Source: Sulfobacillus sp. | GTDB taxonomy: Bacteria; Bacillota; Sulfobacillia; Sulfobacillales; Sulfobacillaceae | NCBI GenBank assembly: GCA_027309085.1 | Contig: DAIDDL010000010.1 | Span: forward strand, 1-64,000 | Length of the DNA: 64,000 bases | Direction: 5' to 3' | Shown: positions 52,837 to 62,795 of the stretch, piece by piece | Layout: each line of letters begins with the position of its first letter | Numbering within the stretch: the stretch's first letter is position 1 | Made by a program: the position numbers and the translations under genes | The notes under the pieces: generated by a model | What the model saw: only the letters and a program-made list of their open reading frames with translations | Database searches by the model: none | Told to the model about the DNA's origin: nothing

Positions 52837-55404
52837 TTAGGGCTGCCTCCGCTTCCATGCCCACAGCCCCGCAAAAGCCGCCAGCACTGCCGCCACACCC
52901 ACAGCAGAGCCCTCAAGCCCGACCATCACACTGCCCGGCCGGTACCGGAACACGACTTGGTACCGGCCCCTGGGCACTGCAATTTCCTGAATCACGCCTG
53001 CCGCTGAAACCGGCACCGTCCAAGACCTTCTTGGCCCCGACAGCGTGGCGGTCCAACCTGGCTGGTAGGCCTCACTCCGCATGAGAAGGGTGGGGCGCGA
53101 CGCGTCCACGAGGACCGTATCCTGACCTTGCAGAGTCGTCCGGGTCACGGTTGCGGACCCGGCAGATTTTCCTCCGGCCAGCCAGAACCTACCCAGCCGG
53201 GCACTATTGTGAAAGACCCCGAATTCCCCTACGGTTCCCGAAAACTTCCACTGCGGAAATGCCATTTGCTGCTGGAGCGCACCCTGGAGCCGGTAGACCT
53301 TTCCGCTTCCGGCCACAATCACGGCAGCCCCAATCAGCCCCGGCGTTCTCCCGGTCGCCTGCACAGCGATTCCCGCCAAAGGAACCGGCGGCAAGGACAG
53401 CGTCACAGCCTTTCCCGACACGGACATTTTAGCTGTGTACCACTTTTCCTGACCCGATCCGACCACAATTCCCCCCACACGCCACCCGGACGCCCTGCCC
53501 GCTAATGGCGCCGCCAGGTACACGCGGACTGCCTGAACTTCCAGAGTGCGGCCGAAAAACCACGGATGCCGGGCGCTCCCCCATGCTTCCGTGTGGGAGG
53601 ACTTGGGCTGCCATGAAGGCGGCACGCTCTGAATAAAGGAAGATGGCACCGTAAACAGTGTGCTCACATTGAGCTGGTTTACCGTGGGCCGGGACAGGAC
53701 GGCGGGGGCAAAGGTTACTTGAAGGTGTGCTGACGTGGCCTGTTGGTAACGGCTGGAGACCAGCGAGCCGTATCCCTGAAAGCTTGGAAGACCTGTAAGA
53801 ATGTTTAAATCCGGCTGTCCTAAGGAATCCACCTGGCCATATCCGTCCAGCGCGGGGTCATATAGGGCAAAGCGTGTGCCCGCCGGAATTTGCCTTCGCG
53901 CCGTCCCCGCCAGATATCCGGTGCCCGTGGCCACGGAGTTCTTGGGGACGTTCAGCCAATACTGGCCCGCGTCATAAAGCCCCAGGTCCACCACCGTAAA
54001 GAGCACCACCGCCAGCATCCGGTAGCGCCCGGGCATCTTGGTCAAAACCGCGGCCAGCACGGTCACCCCTGCACCCAGCAGCACCGTGATCACAAGGTAG
54101 GGCACCATGTAGGCGATAACCGCGTGGCTTGCCTCCCACAGAGCCAGTGCCAGTGTGACAAGAAAAATGGACCCAAAAATAGCCAGCGGCGCCTTCTCCT
54201 GCGTCTGGGAATGGGAAACAGCGCGCACATGATCCACCCAAAAGGCAAACACTGCGGCCAGAGCGAAGTCCAGCATAAACAGATTGCGGTTCTGAGCGCG
54301 AATCCCGTTAAACACGGGGATATGGTACAACAGGTGGCTCAGGGGAGTGTACTTGCCCAAGGCCAGCACAGCCCCGACCAGCCCCAGTGTGTAGAACATC
54401 CACAGGACTCGCTTAACAGGGCCCGGGGCCCACCGGGGAAACATGCGCACCGCCGCAAAAATGGGCAGAAGACCCACGTAACTGCTGACTTCAGGCAGGT
54501 TGAAACGTCCGGAGTAATAGACCATCGCCAGAAAACGGTGGTACCCCCCCAGGATATAGGGAAACAGCAGCAGCACTCCATCCGACGGAGAGACAGACAT
54601 GGAGCTAAAAAACTGAAAAGTGGCATGGGATCGCTGGGAAAGATGAATGAAGGCTTCGCCCGGAATCCACTGCGCCGCGCCAATCATCAGGCCAATGACA
54701 GCAGCCAGCCCATATCCGGCGAGAACTGCGGGTTTATTCGGAGCATCCGCCACGAAGAACAGCCCCAGCACGGCAGCAAATATAGCGCCGTAGGCCATGG
54801 GCTCAGGGCTGCCTATCAGAATCACCAGACCTGCAAAGACACCCAGGCCAAGCGTCCAGCCCAGCCGTCGGCGCCGGGTTCTGGAACGGGACACCTGATA
54901 GAGAGCAACCGCGACCCAGCTCAGCCAGCCCACCCCCTGCAACGTCTCCAGGTGGACCATCTGCGACGCCATGAATCCGGCGAAGGCAAATGTCACCGCT
55001 CCCAGCCAGCTCGCCCAGACTGAACGGCCTAAGGTCCGCAAAAACGTATAAAAACCCGTGCTGGCCACCGCATAGCTTGCTGCAATGGTCACGGTCCATG
55101 CCCATGGTCCGGACAGCAGGGCGAAAATCCATGTCAGGGGGTAGGCCGCGCCGGCATTGAATCCAGCCAGCAGCGGCGTGCCGCTCCAGATGTACGGGTC
55201 CCATAAAGGCAGGTGGCCTTCGCGGAGAATCTTCCCCACAAGAATGCGCAGCGGGTAGTTCTGTATCAGATTATCCCCATGCAGGGTGACAAGGCCTGGC
55301 TCAAGAAGCACTGCGGCCAGAACAGGAATCCCGATCAGAGACGCCAGGGCCCAGCCGTCAAGACGGCGTGACAGCGTCCGGCGCTCCGGGGGATTCGGCA
55401 TCAT
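52837..55404 (-). CDS. YfhO-family multi-pass membrane glycosyltransferase (GT-C)
   Basis: 855 residues with about 12 membrane helices in the first two thirds and a large extracytoplasmic C-terminal domain, then a last helix (VGLEGSAVGVAAVLAAFAGL). The first loop has LHGDNLIQNYPLR and LPLWDPYIWSGTPLL, the family signature with acidic residues near the active site. Known YfhO proteins move a sugar from a lipid carrier onto cell-wall polymers outside the membrane. Its start overlaps the GT2 stop (ATGA). Last gene of a three-gene minus-strand operon. Confidence 0.9.
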   Translation of the reverse strand: MMPNPPERRTLSRRLDGWALASLIGIPVLAAVLLEPGLVTLHGDNLIQNYPLRILVGKILREGHLPLWDPYIWSGTPLLAGFNAGAAYPLTWIFALLSGPWAWTVTIAASYAVASTGFYTFLRTLGRSVWASWLGAVTFAFAGFMASQMVHLETLQGVGWLSWVAVALYQVSRSRTRRRRLGWTLGLGVFAGLVILIGSPEPMAYGAIFAAVLGLFFVADAPNKPAVLAGYGLAAVIGLMIGAAQWIPGEAFIHLSQRSHATFQFFSSMSVSPSDGVLLLFPYILGGYHRFLAMVYYSGRFNLPEVSSYVGLLPIFAAVRMFPRWAPGPVKRVLWMFYTLGLVGAVLALGKYTPLSHLLYHIPVFNGIRAQNRNLFMLDFALAAVFAFWVDHVRAVSHSQTQEKAPLAIFGSIFLVTLALALWEASHAVIAYMVPYLVITVLLGAGVTVLAAVLTKMPGRYRMLAVVLFTVVDLGLYDAGQYWLNVPKNSVATGTGYLAGTARRQIPAGTRFALYDPALDGYGQVDSLGQPDLNILTGLPSFQGYGSLVSSRYQQATSAHLQVTFAPAVLSRPTVNQLNVSTLFTVPSSFIQSVPPSWQPKSSHTEAWGSARHPWFFGRTLEVQAVRVYLAAPLAGRASGWRVGGIVVGSGQEKWYTAKMSVSGKAVTLSLPPVPLAGIAVQATGRTPGLIGAAVIVAGSGKVYRLQGALQQQMAFPQWKFSGTVGEFGVFHNSARLGRFWLAGGKSAGSATVTRTTLQGQDTVLVDASRPTLLMRSEAYQPGWTATLSGPRRSWTVPVSAAGVIQEIAVPRGRYQVVFRYRPGSVMVGLEGSAVGVAAVLAAFAGLWAWKRRQP

Positions 55405-56432
55405 ATGGCACGGAGCCAGCTTTTGAAGATCACCCGCGCATAATGGTAAGCGTAGGTCAGGTTATGCCCTTTTTTGGTCTGGCCCGAACTGCGGGGATAC
55501 ATGGAAGCCGGACGCTCGATAACCCGGTAGTGTTTTCGCATGGACAAAATCAGAAGTTCCGCCGCATGATATTGGTCCTCGCTGAGCGCGAGATCTTTGA
55601 GCACGCGGGCTTTAATGGCCCGGAAGCCGTTGGACGAGTCGGTGATCTTCTGTTTAATCAGCAGTCCGATGAGCCAATTGAACCAATACACGCCGAGAAC
55701 TCTGATCATGTCATCAGTAACGTAATTTCCCATGCGCCGCGAACCCTGAACGTAGTCTGCCTCATCGTTCAACACTGGCTCCACCAGGTCTCGCATTTCT
55801 TCGGGGTCATACTGGCCGTCGGCATCCAATGTGACAATGTATTGCGCTCCGTGCTCAATGGCCAGGTGGTAGCCCACGCGGAGCGCGGCGCCTTGGCCGC
55901 GGTTGACACGGACATAGGAAGCAAAGTCCCCGTGGCTTTTGACGATCTTGTCGGTGCCGTCGGGACTGCCGTCCACCACTACCAAGACTGACACGTCCGT
56001 GTCATGCACCCGGCGCGGAATGCTTTCGAGCACCTTCCCAATGTTTTCCGCCTCGTAGTAGGCGGGAATCACCACCGTGATGGGATTGAACTGCTGGGCC
56101 TTGTACTCTCGGTGAAAATCGTCAAAAGCCTGTTCATCCACCAGTTGGTTGATGATGTGCAGCGACTTCGCGGACTTGGCGTTGGCCGCCTGCAAAGCGC
56201 CAAACAGCGCCAGCACCGTCAGGACGAGAAGCAGAGCCAGCCCGTCAATAATGGTCAAATTATGATTTCGGAGCAGTCTCCCCACCGGAACCACCAAGGC
56301 CGGTTCAACCGCAATCAGTCCAAAAACAACAGCCAAACCCCAAGCAACTTTACTGCGCCAGTTCTCTAAAAATCCCATCAATCCCAACGTCATCACCAGA
56401 AAGGCCGCAAAAACCACCCGGACAGCAACCAT
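55401..56432 (-). CDS. family 2 glycosyltransferase with two N-terminal membrane helices
   Basis: 343 residues. Residues 1-85 contain two or three membrane helices of a DUF2304-like module. The GT2 domain begins ITVVIPAYYEAENIGKVLESI, with VVVDGSPDGTDKI, the metal site TLDADGQYDPEEM and SRRMGNYVTDD. This is the dolichol/undecaprenyl-phosphate sugar synthase type. It likely loads a sugar onto undecaprenyl phosphate for flipping and use by YfhO. It lies 14 bases after the flippase-like gene. Confidence 0.93.
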   Translation of the reverse strand: MVAVRVVFAAFLVMTLGLMGFLENWRSKVAWGLAVVFGLIAVEPALVVPVGRLLRNHNLTIIDGLALLLVLTVLALFGALQAANAKSAKSLHIINQLVDEQAFDDFHREYKAQQFNPITVVIPAYYEAENIGKVLESIPRRVHDTDVSVLVVVDGSPDGTDKIVKSHGDFASYVRVNRGQGAALRVGYHLAIEHGAQYIVTLDADGQYDPEEMRDLVEPVLNDEADYVQGSRRMGNYVTDDMIRVLGVYWFNWLIGLLIKQKITDSSNGFRAIKARVLKDLALSEDQYHAAELLILSMRKHYRVIERPASMYPRSSGQTKKGHNLTYAYHYARVIFKSWLRAI

Positions 56433-56446
56433 AAAGACGAACCCTC

Positions 56447-57481
56447 CTATTTAACTTTAGCATTTCTGCGGACCATCCATGACACAGGCCGGAGCCGCGC
56501 AAGCATGTACACTCCGCCCAGTGCGGACACGTACAGGAGATTCAGCACATGGAAGGTCAGCGCCATGACAATGGCCCCCTTCAGCGGCAGTCCCACCAAA
56601 GTCAGCGCCAAAATCCACCAGGCCTCCGTGGTGCCGAACCCCGCGACCCCCTGCAAAGGAACGACCATGAAAAGTGAAAAGAACATCATGGCTGCCCCTA
56701 TGTGGAAAAACCCGACAGAATACCCAAGCCCATGCGCAATCACTTCGTAAAACAGCGTGCTGGACAGCTTCATGCCAATGGTCATCAGGGACAGAACGGC
56801 CATATCACGCCACGACAGCCGCTTGAGAACCGCCTGGGCCCGAAATCCCGCGGCAATCCCCCGGCGCGCCCAGTGCGGCACCTTGCGCCTCTCCAGCACG
56901 GCCATAATGCGGCCGCCGTCAATCAGCCGGATGGCCAGGATGATCAGAATCATCGCCGCCGCCCCCACCACAAGGGAGAGGCGCACGGTTGTCCACCCTT
57001 GATGGGGAATGATCCACAGGCTGAACACAAAGGCCAGCACAACCGACCACCCCACATCAAACAGGCGTCCCCCGACCGCCAGCCCTAAGCTAGCGCTGCT
57101 CGCAACCCCATAGGGCCTCAGGTACACGGGCAAGAGCAACTCGCCGATCCCGCCGGGGAAGACGCTGCAGGTCATTGAATACGCTGCTGTCGGGCCAAAC
57201 CACTGGTAAGGCCGGGCCGAAAGGTCCTTCGCTGTGGAGTCAAGAGGTCCCGCCATAGATGCAAAGCGAATGGCGCGCAGCTCCACAAAAGCAATCTGGC
57301 AGCCAAGCGCCCACAACAGCACTGGCGCGGATAGCCGGCCCCAAGCATCCTCAATCGCATGAATGGGTATCTTGTGGAAGAAAAGCACCACGGCAATCCC
57401 TGTCAGAACAAGAACGGCTATGGCTCCGGCCCACTTTTTAGAGTAGCGGCTCCACAATCCCAGCTGTCTGGCGGCTTGCAT
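56447..57481 (-). CDS. flippase-like integral membrane protein (LPG_synthase_TM / YbhN family)
   Basis: 344 residues from the ATG at 57481 (AAGGAGGG six bases upstream). Around eight membrane helices. Family points are the Arg-rich ELRAIRFASMAG after helix 2, SVFPGGIGELLLPVYL and PLQGVAGFGTTEAWWI. Relatives (AglD, YbhN) act with lipid-linked sugars. First gene of the flippase-GT2-YfhO operon. Confidence 0.9.
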   Translation of the reverse strand: MQAARQLGLWSRYSKKWAGAIAVLVLTGIAVVLFFHKIPIHAIEDAWGRLSAPVLLWALGCQIAFVELRAIRFASMAGPLDSTAKDLSARPYQWFGPTAAYSMTCSVFPGGIGELLLPVYLRPYGVASSASLGLAVGGRLFDVGWSVVLAFVFSLWIIPHQGWTTVRLSLVVGAAAMILIILAIRLIDGGRIMAVLERRKVPHWARRGIAAGFRAQAVLKRLSWRDMAVLSLMTIGMKLSSTLFYEVIAHGLGYSVGFFHIGAAMMFFSLFMVVPLQGVAGFGTTEAWWILALTLVGLPLKGAIVMALTFHVLNLLYVSALGGVYMLARLRPVSWMVRRNAKVK

Positions 57482-58347
57482 GCGTGTCCCTCCTTCCCGG
57501 CGTCTCAGTGATTTTTGGGGGCTAGCCTTCCCCAACCTGCGTTGCACGCAGATCAAACTATACCTATCATAGCTGATTCATATGAAAGCAAGCTGAAGCA
57601 TAGCTGAACTTTCAATCAGCCGCAAGAGGACGCGGGGCCGCCCTGCGCTGGTTCTGGCCTGCCGGGAGCCGTCCGGCCGTAGGGTCGCCTCCGTCATCAG
57701 GTTCGAAACTGGCGGGAAAGCATCCGCTTCCCGCCCATAGTTTACCCATCAACTTTTGGCTCTGTAGAGACAGTACGCGCTGACAGCCTGCCAGAACCCT
57801 TTCCCTCTTTTCAATTCAGCGCCTGCACGGGAGCTTGAAAGCCCGCAAGGAGTGTCGCTCCCAACTTGTACAGCCTTCTCGCCTGCAGCCCGGTGTAAAG
57901 ACGGGCAGCGCATCTCCCCCGCGCTGTCCGGAATAAGGGGATGCGCCCGGTCACCCACCAATTGTTGCCAGTGCGCGGCCAATTTAACGAAGAGTTTTCT
58001 GCGAATCAATGCACATGGACACCAAGTCTCCCGCGTTTTCGATGAGTTTGCACGCCGTGTCTCAGATCCGCGCATAGGGGCAAAGAGCCGCTCAACCTGG
58101 GATCTGCCCAAGTGGCGAATTTTGCTGACCGCTCATGGTTTTTCGCCGCTGGGTAACGGCTAGGATTTTTTCCAACGGCTCAACAGCCTCCGGCGCTGCC
58201 CCTGACCCGTATGGAGCCCCCAGGCACCAGTGTGGTTTGGCGGACGCCTCGCATATGGCACAATCCGCCTGGCCCGTCTTTGATACAGTCAGGCAGCGGA
58301 GATTATCCTCCAATGGGGATATAATAGCAGGAGCGGTAGGGTTGTTC
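57482..58347. other. long intergenic stretch, no supported gene
   Basis: About 870 bases between the flippase-like gene and the promoter of the 47-residue protein. Short open frames exist on both strands (for example minus 57749-58111 and plus 57852-58163), but none has a ribosome site or a protein pattern I know. The plus-strand stretch around 58030-58080 gives FDEFARRVSDPRIG, faintly like an ISAs1/IS4-type transposase start, so a decayed element is possible. A GATATAAT at about 58317-58324 could be another -10 box. Confidence 0.5.
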
Positions 58348-58376
58348 TTTTGACATTGACCCGCTGACGATATAAT
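58348..58376 (+). promoter_or_regulatory. promoter of the 47-residue membrane protein
   Basis: TTTTGA (58348-58353), 17 bases, perfect TATAAT (58371-58376). An overlapping TTGACA at 58350-58355 gives a 15-base spacer and is less good. The gene starts 21 bases downstream of the -10. Confidence 0.7.
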
Positions 58377-58397
58377 GTCCACGAGGGAGGTGTGCCT

Positions 58398-58541
58398 ATG
58401 TGGCCAGCAGTGCCCGAGGCTTTGAACAACCACGCGACGGTTCCTATTATTATCGTGGCTATTATTGTGACGACTGTCGTCTTTGGCCTATTCGGCAAAT
58501 GGTTTCTGCGCATTACCGGGATGAACCAGGACGATCAGTAA
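58398..58541 (+). CDS. small single-pass membrane protein (47 residues)
   Basis: A short but convincing gene: perfect -10, GAGGGAGG seven bases before the ATG, and a clean protein. Residues 1-13 are polar (WPAVPEALNNHA), residues 14-37 one hydrophobic helix (VPIIIVAIIVTTVVFGLFG), then a basic and amphipathic WFLRITG and an acidic tail. Outside-in or inside-out orientation cannot be fixed. I recognise no family. It lies 225 bases upstream of leuC on the same strand. The gap shows no terminator, so the promoter may also serve leuC-leuD. Confidence 0.75.
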   Translation: MWPAVPEALNNHATVPIIIVAIIVTTVVFGLFGKWFLRITGMNQDDQ

Positions 58542-58766
58542 ACTGCCGTCCTGGCATCTCCTTCCCTTGGCAGCACCGCGTGAACAGTGTATATTTTTCT
58601 GAACACCTCTGCATAAAGCAATCAGGTGTCTCCCCTGCGGTTGCCAGCCTTTTTTCTGGGCAGACCGTGCGCTAGCCCTCAAGTGCACCGGGGGAAGCGG
58701 ACCGAGGGATCAATGCCTCTTAAACAACGCAGGCCCGTGTCCATTACTTATAGAGAAGGTGATGCA

Positions 58767-60185
58767 ATGCCGCCATTGACGTTATTTGAAAAAATCTGGC
58801 AAGATCATGTTGTCATGCAAGAGACGGGACAGCCCGCACTGATTTACATCGATCTCCATCTCGTCCACGAAGTGACTTCCCCTCAGGCTTTCGAAGGTCT
58901 GCGCATGCATGGGCGCACCGTGAGACGCCCTGAGCGGACGTTCGCGGTCATGGACCACAACGTCCCGACGACCGACCGCACAGTCCCTGTCGCTGACCCC
59001 ATAGCCCGCCGCCAGATGGATCTGTTGGAAGAAAACTGTGTCGCCGCTGGCATCCCTCTATTCAATTTGCATCACCCTGACCAAGGCATTGTGCATATTA
59101 TTGGACCGGAGCAGGGATTGACCCAGCCAGGGATGACCATTGTCTGCGGCGACAGCCATACCGCGACGCACGGAGCGTTTGGCGCCTTGGCTTTTGGCAT
59201 AGGCACCAGTGAGGTGGAGCATGTGCTCGCCACCCAGTGCCTTGTCCAGTCACGTCCCAAAACCATGGCTGTGCACTTTTCCGGGCAGCGCCCTCAAGGG
59301 GTAACCCCCAAGGACATGATTCTGGCCTTGATTGGAAAAATCGGCACCTCTGGCGCTACCGGCTACGTTATCGAGTACACCGGGGATGCGGTCCACGAAC
59401 TGAGCATGGAAGAGCGCATGACCCTGTGCAACATGTCCATCGAGGCGGGAGCTCGGGCCGGGATGGTCTCTCCTGACCAAATCACCGTCGATTATCTGAA
59501 AGGCCGCCCCCACGTCCCGCAAGGAGACCAGTTTGCCGAGACGTCCGCCCGCTGGCTCAGTTATGCGACGGATCCGGGCGCTTCCTATGACCGCACCGTT
59601 ACCATCGAGCTAGAGGATATGATTCCGATGGTCACTTGGGGCACGAGCCCCGGGATGGTCCTCCGAATCGACGAGGAAATTCCTCACCCGGACGCCTTCT
59701 CAGATCCGGCGGCTAGGGAATCCGCGCAGTATGCGCTGGAGTATATGGGCCTTGAACCTGGCACCGCGCTGACGGACATCCCCATTGAACGGGTGTTCAT
59801 CGGGTCATGCACCAACGGCCGTCTGGAAGATCTGCAGAGCGCGGCGAACATCGTGCGCGGTCAGCACGTCCACCCTGGTGTGCACGCGATGGTCGTGCCA
59901 GGCTCGGGCCAGGTGAAGCGCGCAGCCGAGGCTCTAGGGCTGGACACGGTATTCAAAGAAGCAGGGTTTGAGTGGCGGGAGCCCGGATGCAGCATGTGCC
60001 TCGGAATGAATCCCGATATTCTCGAGCCGGGTGAGCGCTGCGCCTCCACGTCCAACCGCAATTTCGAGGGGCGCCAAGGTAAAGGCGGGCGCACTCACTT
60101 AGTCAGTCCGGAAATGGCCGCGGCCGCCGCGCTGTACGGCCACTTTGTGGATGTACGCACCTTGTCAAAGGAGGTTTCCCGATGA
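58767..60185 (+). CDS. leuC: 3-isopropylmalate dehydratase, large subunit
   Basis: Aconitase-family enzyme of leucine synthesis. 472 residues, bacterial long form. Cluster cysteines are in [13 protein letters not shown] and [44 protein letters not shown] and [12 protein letters not shown] are classic. I chose the ATG at 58767 (AAGG about eight bases upstream); longer frames upstream do not match. No leuA or leuB is in the window, and no T-box or attenuator was seen before it. Confidence 0.97.
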   Translation: MPPLTLFEKIWQDHVVMQETGQPALIYIDLHLVHEVTSPQAFEGLRMHGRTVRRPERTFAVMDHNVPTTDRTVPVADPIARRQMDLLEENCVAAGIPLFNLHHPDQGIVHIIGPEQGLTQPGMTIVCGDSHTATHGAFGALAFGIGTSEVEHVLATQCLVQSRPKTMAVHFSGQRPQGVTPKDMILALIGKIGTSGATGYVIEYTGDAVHELSMEERMTLCNMSIEAGARAGMVSPDQITVDYLKGRPHVPQGDQFAETSARWLSYATDPGASYDRTVTIELEDMIPMVTWGTSPGMVLRIDEEIPHPDAFSDPAARESAQYALEYMGLEPGTALTDIPIERVFIGSCTNGRLEDLQSAANIVRGQHVHPGVHAMVVPGSGQVKRAAEALGLDTVFKEAGFEWREPGCSMCLGMNPDILEPGERCASTSNRNFEGRQGKGGRTHLVSPEMAAAAALYGHFVDVRTLSKEVSR

Positions 60186-60769
60186 CCCCACTGCGCCAGC
60201 ACCGCGGCCTAGCCGCTCCGCTGCACCGTTCCAACGTAGACACCGACCAGATCATTCCCAAACAGTTTCTCAAAAGGGTCGAGCGCACAGGATTTGGAGA
60301 ATTTCTCTTTTTCGACTGGCGCTACGATGAAAATGGACAGCCCAATCCGGATTTTGTGCTCAATCACCCACAGTATGTTGGGTCGAGCATCCTTATCGCC
60401 GGGAGCAATTTTGGATGCGGCTCGTCTCGTGAACATGCCCCGTGGGCTTTGGCCGACTATGGCTTTCGCGTCATTATCGCCTCATCCTATGCGGACATTT
60501 TCTACAACAACTGTTTCAAAAATGGCATGCTGCCGCTGATCCTACCTGAAAGCGATGTCGCCCGGCTGATGGCCCAAGCGGAGGGAACCGAGCCCTTTAT
60601 CCTGACAGTCGACGTGGAAAACCTGAACGTCGCCACGGACGACGGCTCCACATATCCCTTCACGCTCGACCCATATCTCCAGCAGACCCTGGTGGAGGGT
60701 CTCGATGACATTGCACGCACCCTCCAGCATGATGACCGCATCGCACTCTTTGAATCCCAGCATGCCTGA
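60182..60769 (+). CDS. leuD: 3-isopropylmalate dehydratase, small subunit
   Basis: 195 residues, swivel domain that completes the LeuCD active site. Blocks are [36 protein letters not shown] and [16 protein letters not shown]. The ATG overlaps the leuC stop (ATGA), and AAAGGAGG lies upstream. A strong terminator follows 22 bases after the stop. Confidence 0.97.
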   Translation: MTPLRQHRGLAAPLHRSNVDTDQIIPKQFLKRVERTGFGEFLFFDWRYDENGQPNPDFVLNHPQYVGSSILIAGSNFGCGSSREHAPWALADYGFRVIIASSYADIFYNNCFKNGMLPLILPESDVARLMAQAEGTEPFILTVDVENLNVATDDGSTYPFTLDPYLQQTLVEGLDDIARTLQHDDRIALFESQHA

Positions 60770-60790
60770 GACAAAGGGTGCCCAAAAGAA

Positions 60791-60828
60791 AAGGCCTCCA
60801 GCAAAAATGCTTGCTGGAGGCCTTTTTT
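60791..60828. terminator. bidirectional intrinsic terminator between leuD and the EamA gene
   Basis: Perfect ten-base stem GGCCTCCAGC / GCTGGAGGCC (60793-60802, 60813-60822), followed by six T on the plus strand. On the minus strand TTTTCTTTT follows, so it can stop both convergent transcripts. Confidence 0.95.
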
Positions 60829-60856
60829 ATTCTCCCCGTCCTGTGCCGTGTCCCTG

Positions 60857-61750
60857 CTACGGCACAGCCGCAGTCCGGCGGTCACGCCCCATGTACAGCG
60901 CCAGCAAAATGGCGGCAGAGCCCAAGTAAAACGGCAGGGAAAGGGGGGCCGGAGTGATCCACGCCGACAGCACTACCCCCAGCACAGGCTGAAGATAGAG
61001 GAACAGGGCCATGATCGCCACCGGAATTCTGGATGCCGTCACCATCCACAAAAAATATGCCAGCGCCGTCCCTAGCAGTCCCAGATACAAGCTCGCCCAC
61101 AAGGCCGGGCCGGTCCAGTGCTGAGGCCAATGCGCCCCCGTCAGCAGCCACAGCGGAATGGCGCCGAGAAATCCGGCGGCAAAAGTGCCCGCTGTGGCCT
61201 GCTGCGGGGACAGGTGGCGGCTTAAGGAGGAGGAGTAGACATTGTAGACGGCAAAGCAGCCCAACGCCGATAGCAGCAAGATATCCCCCAGCCCGTAGCC
61301 GCGGACACCGGGGCGGGGAAAACCCGCGACTGCCCACGCTCCCAGCGCCGCCACGCCCAATGCCCACCGCCGGGATACCGGCAGCCGCTCTTTCAGCAGC
61401 AAGCTGGCCATGAGAGCCGTCAGCAGTGGTTCCAGCGCGATAGATATCGCAGCCATCGCGGGGGTGGAAGCTTTCAGTCCCTGGGTCTGCAGGACCAGAG
61501 GCAGGGAAAACCCGATAATTCCCAGAAACAGCGTGCGCACCACAGCCTTGGGAGTCCAGTTGGCGCGTCCCCGGATAATGAATGGGGCAAAGAGGACAGT
61601 CCCTGCGAAGAGGCGAAACATAGTCAGAAAGGTCGCATCCATTGATGTCATGGCCAGTGCGGTGGCCGGATACGTTCCTGCCCATATCAAATTCATCGCC
61701 AGCAGCGAGAAAAGGTCTGGGAGCTTGGTCCGCGACATATTGGTTCCCAT
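60857..61750 (-). CDS. EamA/DMT-family transporter
   Basis: 297 residues with ten predicted membrane helices in two EamA repeats (FSLLAMNLIWAGTYPATALA first; LGDILLLSALGCFAVYNVYSS second). LEPLLTALMASLLLKERL and YLQPVLGVVLSAW are the usual repeat ends. AGGAGG lies eight bases before the ATG at 61750. Members export amino acids or metabolites; the substrate is unknown. It follows the TauE gene by 24 bases. Confidence 0.92.
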   Translation of the reverse strand: MGTNMSRTKLPDLFSLLAMNLIWAGTYPATALAMTSMDATFLTMFRLFAGTVLFAPFIIRGRANWTPKAVVRTLFLGIIGFSLPLVLQTQGLKASTPAMAAISIALEPLLTALMASLLLKERLPVSRRWALGVAALGAWAVAGFPRPGVRGYGLGDILLLSALGCFAVYNVYSSSLSRHLSPQQATAGTFAAGFLGAIPLWLLTGAHWPQHWTGPALWASLYLGLLGTALAYFLWMVTASRIPVAIMALFLYLQPVLGVVLSAWITPAPLSLPFYLGSAAILLALYMGRDRRTAAVP

Positions 61751-61774
61751 GTTTTTTTCCTCCTGCGTCTCGGT

Positions 61775-62515
61775 TTAGGCGATGACGAGCCGGATACCGG
61801 CGAAGGCAAGAACCACTAGGACCAGGATTTGAAACTTTTTGGCATCAATGCGGAAATGCAGGAAATTTCCCCCCACAAGCCCGATGGCGACAGCCGGCAG
61901 CAGCCACAGCGAGGTGACAGCGGTCTCAGCGCTCAAAAGCCCGAGAACAAAATACAATGACCCGCGCACCACGGTGTCCGTCACCGCAATAAACTGAAAG
62001 GTCGCCCGGAAGGCGCGTTTGTCCATGTGCCGCATTTGGAAATAGGCCACAATCGACGGCCCCCCGCCGCCATAGAGGCTGCCGATGACCCCGCCCAGAA
62101 ATCCCAAGGGCGCCCCCCACTGCCTAGCCGCCTTGGGCAGGCGCTCGGGCCGGGTCACAGCCGCATAGAGCACATACAGAAGGATGAAAACTCCCAGCAG
62201 CAGCGTCACACTTTGCGCGGAGACTGCCTTTAAAATCCATGCCCCCACAATCAGCCCCAGAATCGTGAAAGGCCACAGCCACGGTATCTCCGTCCAGCGG
62301 ATTTCCTTAAAATCATAGGATCCCAACGCCAGCGACGCGACACCGTCAAGTAGAAAGACTACCGGCACCACCTGTTTAATCGGCAGAAAAAATATCAGCA
62401 AAGACACCGAAATAAGGCCGGAACCGAATCCCAGCATGCCCCGGATGGCAAAGGCAGCCAGCACAATCAGAAAGGCCCACAGGTAAGGGTCGGCAGCAAA
62501 ATATCCAAAATGCAT
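61775..62515 (-). CDS. TauE/SafE-family membrane transporter
   Basis: 246 residues, about eight helices in two halves. The first half shows GMLGFGSGLISVSLLIFFLP and VVFLLDGVASL, the second GFLGGVIGSLYGGGGPSIVAYF and GLVGGNFLHFRI, the duplicated TauE/SafE pattern. The family exports sulfite, sulfoacetate or related anions, but the substrate cannot be fixed. GGGAGGG stands five bases before the ATG. Confidence 0.93.
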   Translation of the reverse strand: MHFGYFAADPYLWAFLIVLAAFAIRGMLGFGSGLISVSLLIFFLPIKQVVPVVFLLDGVASLALGSYDFKEIRWTEIPWLWPFTILGLIVGAWILKAVSAQSVTLLLGVFILLYVLYAAVTRPERLPKAARQWGAPLGFLGGVIGSLYGGGGPSIVAYFQMRHMDKRAFRATFQFIAVTDTVVRGSLYFVLGLLSAETAVTSLWLLPAVAIGLVGGNFLHFRIDAKKFQILVLVVLAFAGIRLVIA

Positions 62516-62795
62516 CAGAACCCTCCCATGTCTTCCAAGCGCTTAAGAAGATGATGAAATTCTACGCGACCAGCGATTATCTGACAAGGTCAGCAGCACC
62601 TCTCTGTCCGTTAATATAACCAAAAGTTTACTTTCCTATAGAAAACAGTCATTAGCCATAATAGGAAGGGACCAGTATAGTTAGAGGCGAATAAGGGGCG
62701 GTGATCAGCACTGCCTCCTGGAAGATTTTTGGGTGGCGAGGATATTTTTGTGGGTTCGGGTTATCCTCACATATGGTAAGAAGGAGATGGAAATT
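62516..62795. other. divergent promoter region between tauE-like gene and odhA
   Basis: 280 bases, AT-rich in the middle (62580-62680). It must hold the start sites of both divergent genes. Candidate -10-like AT blocks (TTAATATAA at about 62612, TTAGCCATAATAGG at about 62650) are visible but no convincing pair of boxes. No gene is supported. Confidence 0.5.

Noticed and set aside
53890-55023. Plus-strand open frame of 377 codons
   Set aside because: Antisense to the YfhO gene; His/Gln/Arg-rich with no recognisable domain.
57749-58111. Minus-strand frame of 120 codons in the long gap
   Set aside because: No ribosome site at its start, Arg/Ser/Cys-rich composition, and no recognised motif. 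Left as unsupported.
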